Source of the DNA: Candidatus Gottesmanbacteria bacterium RIFCSPLOWO2_01_FULL_49_10
Lineage (GTDB): Bacteria; Patescibacteriota; Microgenomatia; UBA10105; UBA927
NCBI GenBank assembly: GCA_001781025.1
Contig: MFJZ01000044.1
Location: 5,831-12,199 of the forward strand
DNA: 6,369 bases
Reading direction: 5' to 3'
Shown: one piece after another, positions 1 through 4,754 of the stretch
How positions within the stretch are numbered: the stretch's first letter is position 1
Layout of the letters: each line of letters opens with the position of its first letter
Notes under the pieces: model-generated
Seen by the model: the letters and a program-made list of their open reading frames with translations, nothing else
Told to the model about the DNA's origin: nothing
Databases searched by the model: none
Program-made: the position numbers and the translations under genes

Positions 1-35
1 ATATTTGCGACCCAATCAAGTTCCTTCATTTTCAT
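1..35 (-). CDS. 5' end of a minus-strand gene running off the left edge
   Basis: Reading leftwards on the minus strand from an ATG at 35-33 gives MKMKELDWVAN and then the window ends, so only 11 codons are visible and no function can be assigned. The start is supported by a purine-rich GGTGAGG (47-41) five bases upstream of the ATG, and by a TTGACA-N17-TATATC promoter farther upstream. A second in-frame ATG two codons later (29-27) is an alternative start but sits 11 bases from the SD. Seen: open frame, SD and promoter. Inferred: that it is a real gene continuing beyond base 1. Confidence 0.5.
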   Translation of the reverse strand, partial: MKMKELDWVAN

Positions 36-40
36 TATTA

Positions 41-47
41 CCTCACC
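41..47 (-). promoter_or_regulatory. Shine-Dalgarno for the left-edge gene
   Basis: On the minus strand GGTGAGG lies five bases before the ATG at 35. It is one of only two convincing SDs in the window and decides the start of the partial gene. Confidence 0.5.
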
Positions 48-80
48 ACCCTTCTCAAGAGAAAGAACGGACAGTGTTGG

Positions 81-109
81 GATATACAACACGCGTCTTC
101 TACTGTCAA
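81..109 (-). promoter_or_regulatory. Sigma70-type promoter TTGACA-N17-TATATC
   Basis: On the minus strand a perfect -35 TTGACA (109-104) is followed after 17 bases by TATATC (86-81), four of six matches to TATAAT. Transcription would start near 74 and give a leader of about 39 bases before the ATG at 35. A second copy of the octamer TTGACAGT lies 29 bases upstream (138-131), and a 10-bp palindrome ACCGTACGGT (109-118) abuts the -35 box. The arrangement suggests a regulated or tandem promoter; no regulator is identified. Confidence 0.5.
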
Positions 110-138
110 CCGTACGGTATCGCACCTAGCACTGTCAA
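102..138 (-). repeat. Direct repeat TTGACAGT x2 flanking a 10-bp palindrome
   Basis: The octamer ACTGTCAA (plus strand) occurs at 102-109 and 131-138, 29 bases apart start to start, which is close to three helical turns. The palindrome ACCGTACGGT lies at 109-118 beside the first copy. The copies could be two -35 boxes or two binding sites for one protein. The upstream copy has no good -10 at 17 bases, which favours a binding-site reading. Confidence 0.35.
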
Positions 139-183
139 GTGACCCAAGTTCCACCATGTGGCATTGGATCAACCCGGGCTTGC

Positions 184-201
184 CTAGGGATCTTTCCCTA
201 G
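184..201 (-). repeat. Perfect 7-bp hairpin over the 3' end of the coiled-coil gene
   Basis: CTAGGGA (184-190) and TCCCTAG (195-201) are exact inverted copies around a four-base loop. The hairpin includes the TAG stop and the last five codons (LGKDP). No T-run follows on the minus strand, so it is not a standard intrinsic terminator. It could still protect the 3' end or pause polymerase. Confidence 0.4.
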
Positions 202-387
202 CGAGAGAATCTCTCTTTTGAGATCGGAAACCATAGCCCGTAGCACCATAACCTCCTGATGCTTCATTTCGCTTGACGCGCTCTCGTGGATAACGCCCCG
301 ATACCGTTTCATTTTCGTCTCAAGCTTTTGCTGGTAATAATCGAGTCGACCTTGGAGCGCTCGAAGTTTTTGATCACGTCCTTCCAT
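184..387 (-). CDS. Small coiled-coil hypothetical protein (67 aa)
   Basis: A 67-residue charged protein beginning MEGRDQKLRALQ, with no recognised family. Almost the whole chain looks helical: residues 5-30 (LRALQGRLDYYQQKLETKM) and 45-62 (VMVLRAMVSDLKREILSL) carry hydrophobic residues at heptad-like spacing, so it probably forms a coiled-coil hairpin or dimer. It has no signal peptide or membrane segment. I chose the ATG at 387 because it lies inside the palindromic promoter at the leaderless distance from a TACAAT box. An in-frame TTG at 408 would add seven residues (MACYNCS) but would start inside the opposing gene. The gene is divergent from the methyltransferase, with 14 bases between the two ATGs, so the two are probably co-expressed. 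Its last codons form a hairpin (184-201). Function unknown; a partner of the methyltransferase is only a guess. Confidence 0.6.
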   Translation of the reverse strand: MEGRDQKLRALQGRLDYYQQKLETKMKRYRGVIHESASSEMKHQEVMVLRAMVSDLKREILSLGKDP

Positions 388-404
388 GCTACAATTGTAG
401 CATG
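385..404. promoter_or_regulatory. Perfect 20-bp palindromic divergent leaderless promoter
   Basis: CATGCTACAATTGTAGCATG is identical on both strands. Its ends are the two start codons: ATG at 402-404 for the plus gene and at 387-385 for the minus gene. Read either way it contains TGC-TACAAT, an extended -10 box (TGn plus five of six matches to TATAAT), then exactly six bases, then ATG. Polymerase starting about seven bases after the -10 would begin at the A of the ATG, giving leaderless mRNAs both ways. Neither ATG has an SD. No convincing -35 box is visible on either side. The two -10 boxes overlap at AATT, so polymerase could serve only one direction at a time. Confidence 0.7.
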
Positions 405-1271
405 CCAATAATCCCCATAGAATATCCGACCGACTGGACCGACTATGAACTCACAGACACTGGTCTTGGCATGAAGCTCGAGCGATTTGGTACCTATACT
501 GTTTCCCGGCCCGACCCCCGCGTATTATGGAAACGAAATAAGGCCATAGAGCTATGGGATGCTGCTGGTGCTCAATACGTCCGGTCCACAAAAACCGAGG
601 GACATTGGCATATCAAAAATCCTCCTCCTTCTCCCTGGCTTATCCGCTACCGTGACATGACGTTTCGACTGGAACCCACGGCATTTAAGCACGTCGGCAT
701 CTTCCCGGAACAGGCGGTCAATTGGGTGTGGCTCAAGGAAATAATTGCCGGAAAACCTCTTTCCATCCTCAATCTCTTCGCCTATACCGGCGCGGCCACT
801 GTGGTAGCTGCCAAGTCGGGCGCTCGCGTAACGCATCTTGACAGCGTCAAAAGTGCTCTTACCTGGGCGCATGAAAACGCACGACTCAATGACTTTGCAG
901 AAAATCAGGTTCGATGGATCGCCGATGACGCCATGAAGTTTGTCCTGCGCGAAGCCAAACGCGGCAATACTTATGACGGCATTATCCTGGACCCACCACG
1001 GTTTGGCCGCGGCAGCAAAGGAGAGGTGTGGAAACTCCTTGACGACCTCCCGCGACTACTTGAGGCGTGCGCAGTAATACTCTCGCCCCAAGCTCGATTC
1101 CTCCTCGTCAACGCGTACACCGCAGATATTTCTCCCATTGCCCTCGGACAGCTTGTTGGCTCGATCATGAAGGATCGAGGGAGATCTGTATCATGTGGCG
1201 AATTGGCACTTAAAGAATCCGAATCAAATCGTCTCCTCCCGAGCGGCATCTTCGCACGATGGCAGATATAA
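402..1271 (+). CDS. COG1092-type class I SAM-dependent rRNA methyltransferase
   Basis: A 289-residue Rossmann-fold methyltransferase of the RlmI/RlmK-like group (COG1092, Methyltrans_SAM). The N-terminal third (YELTDTGLGMKLERFG, then SRPDP at 35-39) matches the short start usual for this group in CPR genomes, with no PUA domain. GIFPEQ (99-104) precedes motif I LNLFAYTG (123-130). D147 should bind the SAM ribose, D175 (ADDA) follows, and motif IV is DPPRFG (197-202). The segment after it, where RlmI-type m5C enzymes carry a catalytic cysteine, reads FLLVNAYTADIS and has none. A base-N methyltransferase such as the m7G-type RlmK is therefore more likely than an m5C enzyme; the actual target is unknown. 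It is likely a cytoplasmic 23S rRNA modifier. Start: ATG at 402, leaderless, in the palindromic promoter. The stop lies 6 bases from the convergent cutA stop, inside a near-palindrome. Confidence 0.88.
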   Translation: MPIIPIEYPTDWTDYELTDTGLGMKLERFGTYTVSRPDPRVLWKRNKAIELWDAAGAQYVRSTKTEGHWHIKNPPPSPWLIRYRDMTFRLEPTAFKHVGIFPEQAVNWVWLKEIIAGKPLSILNLFAYTGAATVVAAKSGARVTHLDSVKSALTWAHENARLNDFAENQVRWIADDAMKFVLREAKRGNTYDGIILDPPRFGRGSKGEVWKLLDDLPRLLEACAVILSPQARFLLVNAYTADISPIALGQLVGSIMKDRGRSVSCGELALKESESNRLLPSGIFARWQI

Positions 1272-1283
1272 CATGTTTTATCT
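1264..1283. repeat. 20-bp one-mismatch palindrome over two convergent stop codons
   Basis: AGATATAACATGTTTTATCT is self-complementary except for a single mismatched pair. It contains the TAA of the methyltransferase (1269-1271) and the TAA of cutA on the other strand (1280-1278). The stem is AT-rich with almost no loop, so it is a poor intrinsic terminator. A bidirectional 3'-end signal or a protein site is possible. Confidence 0.45.
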
Positions 1284-1595
1284 AATGGATACGTCTATCC
1301 AGTCAAGGAGCTCCTTATTCCCCTCCAGCGGGAAAAGTGCAATCATGGGAACTTCCTCAACAGATACTTGTTTTACTTGTGCAATCACAGCCTTTCTATG
1401 CATCTCCTTCGTCAACACGGAAATATTGTAGTACTCCATCTCGACGATCTCACCCTTCCACCAAACTTTCGCTGGGCCTTTGGTGATCATGCCTCCTGCC
1501 ACTAGCTTCTTCCCGAGAAGCGCGTCCAAAATCGTATTGGCTTGCGCGCTGTTTTCAGCGCTGATAAGAACACGAAGGTACCCGGATTTCGCCAT
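1278..1595 (-). CDS. cutA: CutA1-like divalent-cation tolerance family protein
   Basis: A 105-residue protein of the usual CutA length and layout. It opens with a beta strand LRVLISAENSAQANTILDALL (7-27), then KLVAGGMI (30-37) where CutA1 proteins have LAACVNI, then VWWKGEIVEMEYYNISVLTK (44-63), which matches the family's YxWxGxIxxxxE...K signature. It ends with EEVPMIALFPLEGNKELLDWI (80-100), equivalent to the family's YEVPEIIALPI..GN..YLDW. CutA proteins are cytoplasmic trimers linked to copper and other metal tolerance; their molecular role is unsettled. Two usual metal-site features are missing: the Cys of AACV is Gly, and the His/Tyr of HPYEVPE are absent (VSVEEVPM). This copy may be structural or bind metal differently. 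It lies downstream of the DUF2000 gene on the same strand. It has no SD; a TATAAC box ten bases before the ATG implies a leader of about four bases. Confidence 0.8.
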   Translation of the reverse strand: MAKSGYLRVLISAENSAQANTILDALLGKKLVAGGMITKGPAKVWWKGEIVEMEYYNISVLTKEMHRKAVIAQVKQVSVEEVPMIALFPLEGNKELLDWIDVSIR

Positions 1596-1605
1596 AGAAA
1601 AAAAC

Positions 1606-1611
1606 GTTATA
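1606..1611 (-). promoter_or_regulatory. -10 box TATAAC for cutA, almost leaderless
   Basis: On the minus strand TATAAC is followed by ten bases (GTTTTTTTCT) and the ATG at 1595. The expected start point leaves a leader of only three or four bases and no SD, in line with the other leaderless genes here. No clear -35 box is visible. Confidence 0.4.
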
Positions 1612-1650
1612 CCGCATCAGTTGAATAAATCGGCCAAATAAAGCTAAAAA

Positions 1651-2079
1651 TCACTTCCATAATGAAAACTTTTTCGTGAGTTGGCTTAACGTGATTTTAT
1701 TGCCGAAGGCACAAAGACCATAGTATTCCAGTTCGGGCTCCGGCGTTGCGTTCGTCCGCTCCTTCTGCTCGGCATAAGTGCCGACCGTCATCGTACTCGT
1801 GAAGTCTACAAAATGAATACCCGCGGCAAGAAGCTCATTTCGTAATGAACGTATCTGATTGCCGTTAGCTGCGGCAAGGATGATAAACGGATGATCAGAA
1901 ATGCTTTTATGCTCGCCGCCGCTCTTATCAACATACGAGTCAAACCGCATCTCCGAGATATTGGAGTAGCTCCCCGCAAGCCCGGCTACCATATGACCCA
2001 AGGCATTCATGAGAAACCCTACAGGAATCTTTTTATTGAGCACCGCAATAAATTTATTTTGCAGGGTATCAGCTTCCAT
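1651..2079 (-). CDS. DUF2000 family protein (PTH2-like fold)
   Basis: A 142-residue protein matching DUF2000 (PF09391), a family of unknown function with a fold related to peptidyl-tRNA hydrolase 2. Family marks run in order: NKFIAVLNKKIPVGFLMNALGHMVAGLAG (7-35) for the first strand and helix; a central stretch HKSISDHPFIILAA (56-69, with the SxHPFI signature); and RSLRNELLAAGIHFVDFTSTM (76-96). The end EYYGLCAFGN fits the family's last strand. The frame stays open upstream to 2268, but that part runs antisense-free through the deaminase gene and reads as Arg/Ser-rich noise. The family start at MEADTLQNKF (ATG 2079-2077) is therefore right. It sits 43 bases after the deaminase stop, with a candidate -10 between them, so it may be read both from the MFS operon and from its own promoter. 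No enzymatic role is established. Confidence 0.8.
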   Translation of the reverse strand: MEADTLQNKFIAVLNKKIPVGFLMNALGHMVAGLAGSYSNISEMRFDSYVDKSGGEHKSISDHPFIILAAANGNQIRSLRNELLAAGIHFVDFTSTMTVGTYAEQKERTNATPEPELEYYGLCAFGNKITLSQLTKKFSLWK

Positions 2080-2088
2080 AATGCGCTC

Positions 2089-2094
2089 ATTGTA
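2089..2094 (-). promoter_or_regulatory. -10 box TACAAT for the DUF2000 gene
   Basis: TACAAT on the minus strand (the same hexamer as in the divergent promoter) lies nine bases before the ATG at 2079. Transcription would begin two or three bases before the ATG. There is no SD, and the box falls in the short gap after the deaminase stop. Confidence 0.4.
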
Positions 2095-2122
2095 CCGAAT
2101 CCTGGAAGCAAAAGCCACGTGC

Positions 2123-2584
2123 TCACCTGATGCGGCTCTCCTTGAATCGAATATCCCTAATCCCGAGGATCGCGAGGAACCTTTTGCACCCATCGCAGGA
2201 ATAATAGTGACCAGCCAGATACATCGTTGCGTTTTTGAGACGCGTTTTCTCTTCGGCCGTAAACGCACTCAAAATATCTTTTTTAGCTGGCTTCTTATAG
2301 TTGGCAAATTGTGCGAGTTCCTCAATAGTTCTCCCCGGCCGGATGTTCAAACACGCAATCACTTCAGCGTGGATTCCTTTACATAGTTCATAGCCGGTAC
2401 CGGACGTGACGTCCATCCGAAGACAATGGACATGCCGATCGTTGTATGAATTCCCATTCGGCGCGCATAAATTGCATGCAGTACTTAAAATAACGTTATT
2501 TTTTACGATGACCGCTCCAAGCTTAATTTTGGCGCAATTGGAATCCTGCAAATATGCGGAAGCTTGATCAAAATAGTCCTGCAT
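2123..2584 (-). CDS. Cytidine/dCMP deaminase-family zinc enzyme
   Basis: A 153-residue protein of the dCMP deaminase-like branch (PF00383). LGAVIVKNN (22-30) is the substrate-side strand. H72-A73-E74 gives the zinc ligand and catalytic glutamate. C130 and C133 (SCDGC) supply the other zinc ligands. Extra cysteines and histidines (C40, H51, H53, C54, C68) could form the second structural zinc site found in some dCMP deaminases. Two deviations: the usual PCxxC is SCDGC, and HAE is 58 residues from the first Cys of CxxC, about twice the common spacing, because of a Lys-rich insert around 85-118. The reaction is probably hydrolytic deamination of a cytosine nucleotide, feeding dUMP/dTMP supply; the substrate is not proven. 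The ATG at 2584 is 5 bases after the MFS stop, so translation is probably coupled, with only a weak, distant SD (GAGAGGA). Confidence 0.82.
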   Translation of the reverse strand: MQDYFDQASAYLQDSNCAKIKLGAVIVKNNVILSTACNLCAPNGNSYNDRHVHCLRMDVTSGTGYELCKGIHAEVIACLNIRPGRTIEELAQFANYKKPAKKDILSAFTAEEKTRLKNATMYLAGHYYSCDGCKRFLAILGIRDIRFKESRIR

Positions 2585-2589
2585 ACCTG

Positions 2590-3774
2590 TTACGGTTTCC
2601 TCTCAACCGTTGGTCGAATTTGCGCGTCCATAAATAGTTTTCTATAGAAGACAAGCGGGACAAACAGTATCAGATTTATTATGATAAGTGCCGCGCGCGC
2701 ATCGAACCTGTCCGCCAGAACGCCAAGTATGACGGAGGTTATTCCAAAAACCATGCTTCCGACAAATGCATTGAGTGAGCTCATGGTGGCGCGTTGAGCT
2801 TGGGTAAATTCTTTTTGAAGGAGTGAATTCATAGCAACAGTTCCAGCCCCGAAAACGAGTGATGTGCTATTCATGAGTACTGGCGAGACAACAGTGGGAA
2901 ACAGTAGCGCCGCCAAATTCACGATTCTATTGGAAATGATTTCAAAGTTTAACACCCGCAGCGGTTGAAACTTGTCTATCAGCCTCCCGCCATAGAAAAA
3001 TCCCAATGCCGCGACCAAATTTGAAAACGCAGATAATACACCGATTGCCCACACCGGCCAGAGAGTACTGATAAACGCCGTGCGCAAAAAGTATCCGGAC
3101 TCACCAAGACCGAATCGCATCGCTGAAGCCAAGGTTAACAGGCGAAGTCTATAATTCTGTTTGAATTGCCCGAGCGCTTCCCGAATATGTACGAATATGT
3201 TCGTATTGCTCCGTGTTTCTATGGACGGCTCGACGAGTTGCGTCGCGATAACGAGCGCTCCGATCTGGGGGATAACTGAGGCCCACATCACCAGAGCGTA
3301 TGATCGTGACGCCATAAAGCCTCCCATCGCTGCGGCCAGAGCTAGGGCGATTTGAAACATAGAGCTTGTCTTCCCCAAATATGTATGGTACTCACTCTCC
3401 TTTCCTGTTTCCCTGAGTGTGTCGTGAAGGAGCGCATCATTATTACCACTGTAAAATGCCCGCGCTAAACCTTGCAGGAGCGCGCCAAGTGCAAGCATCC
3501 AGTATGATCCGCCAATGGCGTAGAGCGTCACACACCCTACTGAACCTACTGCGCCAAAAATTGTCGTCTTCTTTCTCCCGACCATATCCGAAATAATACC
3601 GGTGGGCATCTCGAATATAGCCGAAGAAACATAGGCTAATGAAAAAATACTCATCCCCAGCGCATACGAGCCGGTGACGTGGGCAAAATAGAGGATGGCC
3701 ACCGGCGCGAAAAACACGAAGTCCGTGCAGAAGTTGAGCCACGACAAAAGCTTGATATTTTTCTGAACGTTCAT
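2590..3774 (-). CDS. MFS transporter, 12 TM
   Basis: A 394-residue integral membrane protein of the major facilitator superfamily. Hydrophobic segments are spaced as expected for 12 helices in two six-helix halves, with a charged central loop at about 185-210 (EPSIETRSNTN...KQNYRLR). The loop between helices 2 and 3 carries motif A, GIISDMVGRKKT (59-70), the gating signature of MFS proteins. The echo after helix 8, GGRLIDKFQPLR, confirms the repeat of the halves. It is probably an efflux or drug/metabolite:proton exchanger; the substrate cannot be read from sequence. It heads a minus-strand operon with the deaminase (5-base gap). The start at 3774 is backed by an extended -10 box six bases upstream, predicting a leaderless mRNA; there is no SD at the ATG. 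Its GC content is higher than that of the SDR upstream. Confidence 0.87.
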   Translation of the reverse strand: MNVQKNIKLLSWLNFCTDFVFFAPVAILYFAHVTGSYALGMSIFSLAYVSSAIFEMPTGIISDMVGRKKTTIFGAVGSVGCVTLYAIGGSYWMLALGALLQGLARAFYSGNNDALLHDTLRETGKESEYHTYLGKTSSMFQIALALAAAMGGFMASRSYALVMWASVIPQIGALVIATQLVEPSIETRSNTNIFVHIREALGQFKQNYRLRLLTLASAMRFGLGESGYFLRTAFISTLWPVWAIGVLSAFSNLVAALGFFYGGRLIDKFQPLRVLNFEIISNRIVNLAALLFPTVVSPVLMNSTSLVFGAGTVAMNSLLQKEFTQAQRATMSSLNAFVGSMVFGITSVILGVLADRFDARAALIIINLILFVPLVFYRKLFMDAQIRPTVERKP

Positions 3775-3780
3775 AAGATG

Positions 3781-3789
3781 AGTATAACA
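3781..3789 (-). promoter_or_regulatory. Extended -10 promoter TGT-TATACT, leaderless, for the MFS gene
   Basis: On the minus strand TGT-TATACT is followed by exactly six bases (CATCTT) and the ATG at 3774. This is the same geometry as both halves of the palindrome at 385-404. A TTGACA at 3832-3827 is 40 bases away, too far to pair with this box. Confidence 0.6.
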
Positions 3790-3839
3790 GAAGGAGAAGC
3801 TGGAACAGCCAAATTCACACTTTTCTTGTCAAGATTACG

Positions 3840-3870
3840 TGAATTGGTGACGTAAGAGGGCGTCAATTCA
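3840..3870 (-). terminator. Hairpin at the SDR stop codon, possible transcript end
   Basis: TGAATTG-gtg-ACG (3840-3852) pairs with CGTCAATTCA (3861-3870) around an eight-base loop: ten base pairs with a three-base bulge. The SDR's TGA stop (3870-3868) is in the stem. No T-run follows on the minus strand, so it is not a classical intrinsic terminator. It sits where the SDR operon should end, before the MFS promoter. Confidence 0.4.
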
Positions 3871-4602
3871 TTGTTTCTTCCATGTGCCAAATCCATAGTC
3901 TCCGGGGAAAAGCGTGGTTTCTGTCTCTCTGTTGTCATTCTTTATAATTTCAACAAGTTTGTTTGCCACCCATTCCACCGGAAAATATGCTCTACCGACA
4001 GCCATTTCTTTTTTCTTCTCTTCGATGCTTTTACCGCTAAAATTCGTGAGTGTGCTCCCAAGCGTGATGAGAAAAAATCGGGGAAACTTCTCCTTAAATT
4101 CTTCTGCAAGGCTCAACGTCCAACCGCGAAGCGCAAATTTGGTCGCGCAATACATACTCCTTCCCCTCATGGAAATATTTCCGGCCCCCGACCCAATATT
4201 CAACACAAACGAATCTTTTGTCTTCTGGAGTAAGGGAAGTATACCTTGGGAAAGTAAGAACGGTGTAGTGACATTGGTGGCAAATGAAGTCTGCCAATCA
4301 GATAATGACGTTTCCTCCAGATTTTTGTAGATTCCGATTCCGGCCACATTTACAAGAATGTCAAGGCTGCCATATTCTTTTTGTACCGATTCAGCAAGCT
4401 TCGAGACTTGCTTATAATCAGATAGATCACAAACATAATACCTATGCTGCTTGCCGTATTGAGTAACAAATTCCTTAAGACGGTCTTCGGACCTTGCCAC
4501 GAGAATAAGACGCGCGCCTTCGCGGGCCAAGTTTTCTGCCAATGCCCGACCTATCCCATGGCTACCTCCGGTAATAAAAATAATTTTCTGTTTTAAATCC
4601 AT
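3868..4602 (-). CDS. Short-chain dehydrogenase/reductase (classical SDR)
   Basis: A 244-residue cytoplasmic NAD(P)-dependent oxidoreductase of typical classical SDR length. TGGSHGIG (11-18) is the TGxxxGIG cofactor loop. ARSEDRL (36-42) favours NADP(H) through R37. CDL (58-60) contacts adenine. NVAG (85-88) is a variant of NNAG. The catalytic tetrad is intact: N110, S138 (NIGSGAG), Y151 and K155 (YCATK). The usual PG after the active site is LG (LGSTLT, 180-185). The substrate is unknown; the family covers acyl carriers, sugars and small ketones. It is the last gene of the minus-strand block that begins with the PIN pair. Its ATG is 6 bases after the stop of an unassigned reading frame (4609-4737). 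No SD or clear -10 is seen before it, so it is probably translated by coupling or from read-through mRNA. GC content is lower than in the MFS gene next door. Confidence 0.88.
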   Translation of the reverse strand: MDLKQKIIFITGGSHGIGRALAENLAREGARLILVARSEDRLKEFVTQYGKQHRYYVCDLSDYKQVSKLAESVQKEYGSLDILVNVAGIGIYKNLEETSLSDWQTSFATNVTTPFLLSQGILPLLQKTKDSFVLNIGSGAGNISMRGRSMYCATKFALRGWTLSLAEEFKEKFPRFFLITLGSTLTNFSGKSIEEKKKEMAVGRAYFPVEWVANKLVEIIKNDNRETETTLFPGDYGFGTWKKQ

Positions 4603-4608
4603 AACTAT

Positions 4609-4737
4609 TTAGTAGTACTTGTCATTGAGCCCACGGAACTCGCGGACGGTTTTACCGTACTTACGCATAATATCTTCCTCAAGATTCGCGTATGCTTCTT
4701 CTATTTGTTTCAGTAATTCAGGGACGGTCCTTGAATT
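4609..4737 (-). pseudogene. Start-less 42-codon reading frame, possible gene remnant or small ORF
   Basis: Between the hypothetical gene and the SDR the minus strand encodes 42 sense codons that look like real protein: PELLKQIEEAYANLEEDIMR followed by KYGKTVREFRGLNDKYY and TAA. The first part is an acidic amphipathic helix. The stretch is in the same frame as the upstream hypothetical gene but separated from it by TAG, GAA, TAA, TAG. No ATG, GTG or TTG opens the full stretch. The only ATG is at 4668, giving 19 residues, and it is preceded at five bases by GAGGAAG. The stop is 6 bases before the SDR ATG, normal operon spacing. It may be the tail of a decayed or frameshifted gene, a tiny coupled ORF, or chance. 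I do not recognise it. Confidence 0.35.
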
Positions 4738-4754
4738 CTATTATTCCTAGAATT
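4734..4754. repeat. AT-rich inverted repeat after the hypothetical gene
   Basis: AATTCTA (4734-4740) and TAGAATT (4748-4754) are exact inverted copies around seven bases. The repeat covers the three stop codons that end the hypothetical gene. The stem is weak and no T-run follows, so a terminator role is doubtful. Confidence 0.3.

Noticed and set aside
203..222. GAGAG-AAT-CTCTC hairpin with TTTT on the plus strand, terminator-like
   Set aside because: No plus-strand gene ends there, and it lies inside the coiled-coil gene; the stem is only five pairs.
552..872. 106-aa minus-strand frame inside the methyltransferase
   Set aside because: Shadow of a gene with clear motifs; no recognisable domain and no start signals.
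971..1249. 92-aa minus-strand frame inside the methyltransferase
   Set aside because: Ser/Arg-rich shadow frame opposite the coding strand of a well-supported gene.
1195..1431. 78-aa plus-strand frame across the methyltransferase end and cutA
   Set aside because: Overlaps two well-supported genes and has no domain, SD or promoter.
1596..1650. Search for a terminator between DUF2000 and cutA
   Set aside because: Only an AT-rich stretch with a central GGCC and no stable stem; nothing worth annotating besides the cutA -10 box.
2080..2268. N-terminal extension of the DUF2000 frame (63 extra residues)
   Set aside because: It lies within the 3' half of the deaminase gene and reads as low-complexity Arg/Ser-rich sequence. 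DUF2000 homology begins just after the ATG at 2079, which also has a -10 box.
2009..2386. 125-aa plus-strand frame opposite DUF2000 and deaminase
   Set aside because: Antisense to two recognised families; composition typical of a shadow frame.
3443..3742. 99-aa minus-strand frame inside the MFS gene
   Set aside because: Shifted frame of the transporter; His/Arg/Cys-rich with no membrane pattern.
3827..3832. TTGACA upstream of the MFS gene as its -35 box
   Set aside because: It is 40 bases from the TATACT box and has no -10 at 16-18 bases.
3871..4330. Two plus-strand frames (120 and 138 aa) opposite the SDR
   Set aside because: Antisense to an SDR with an intact catalytic tetrad; Phe/Ser-rich shadow sequences.
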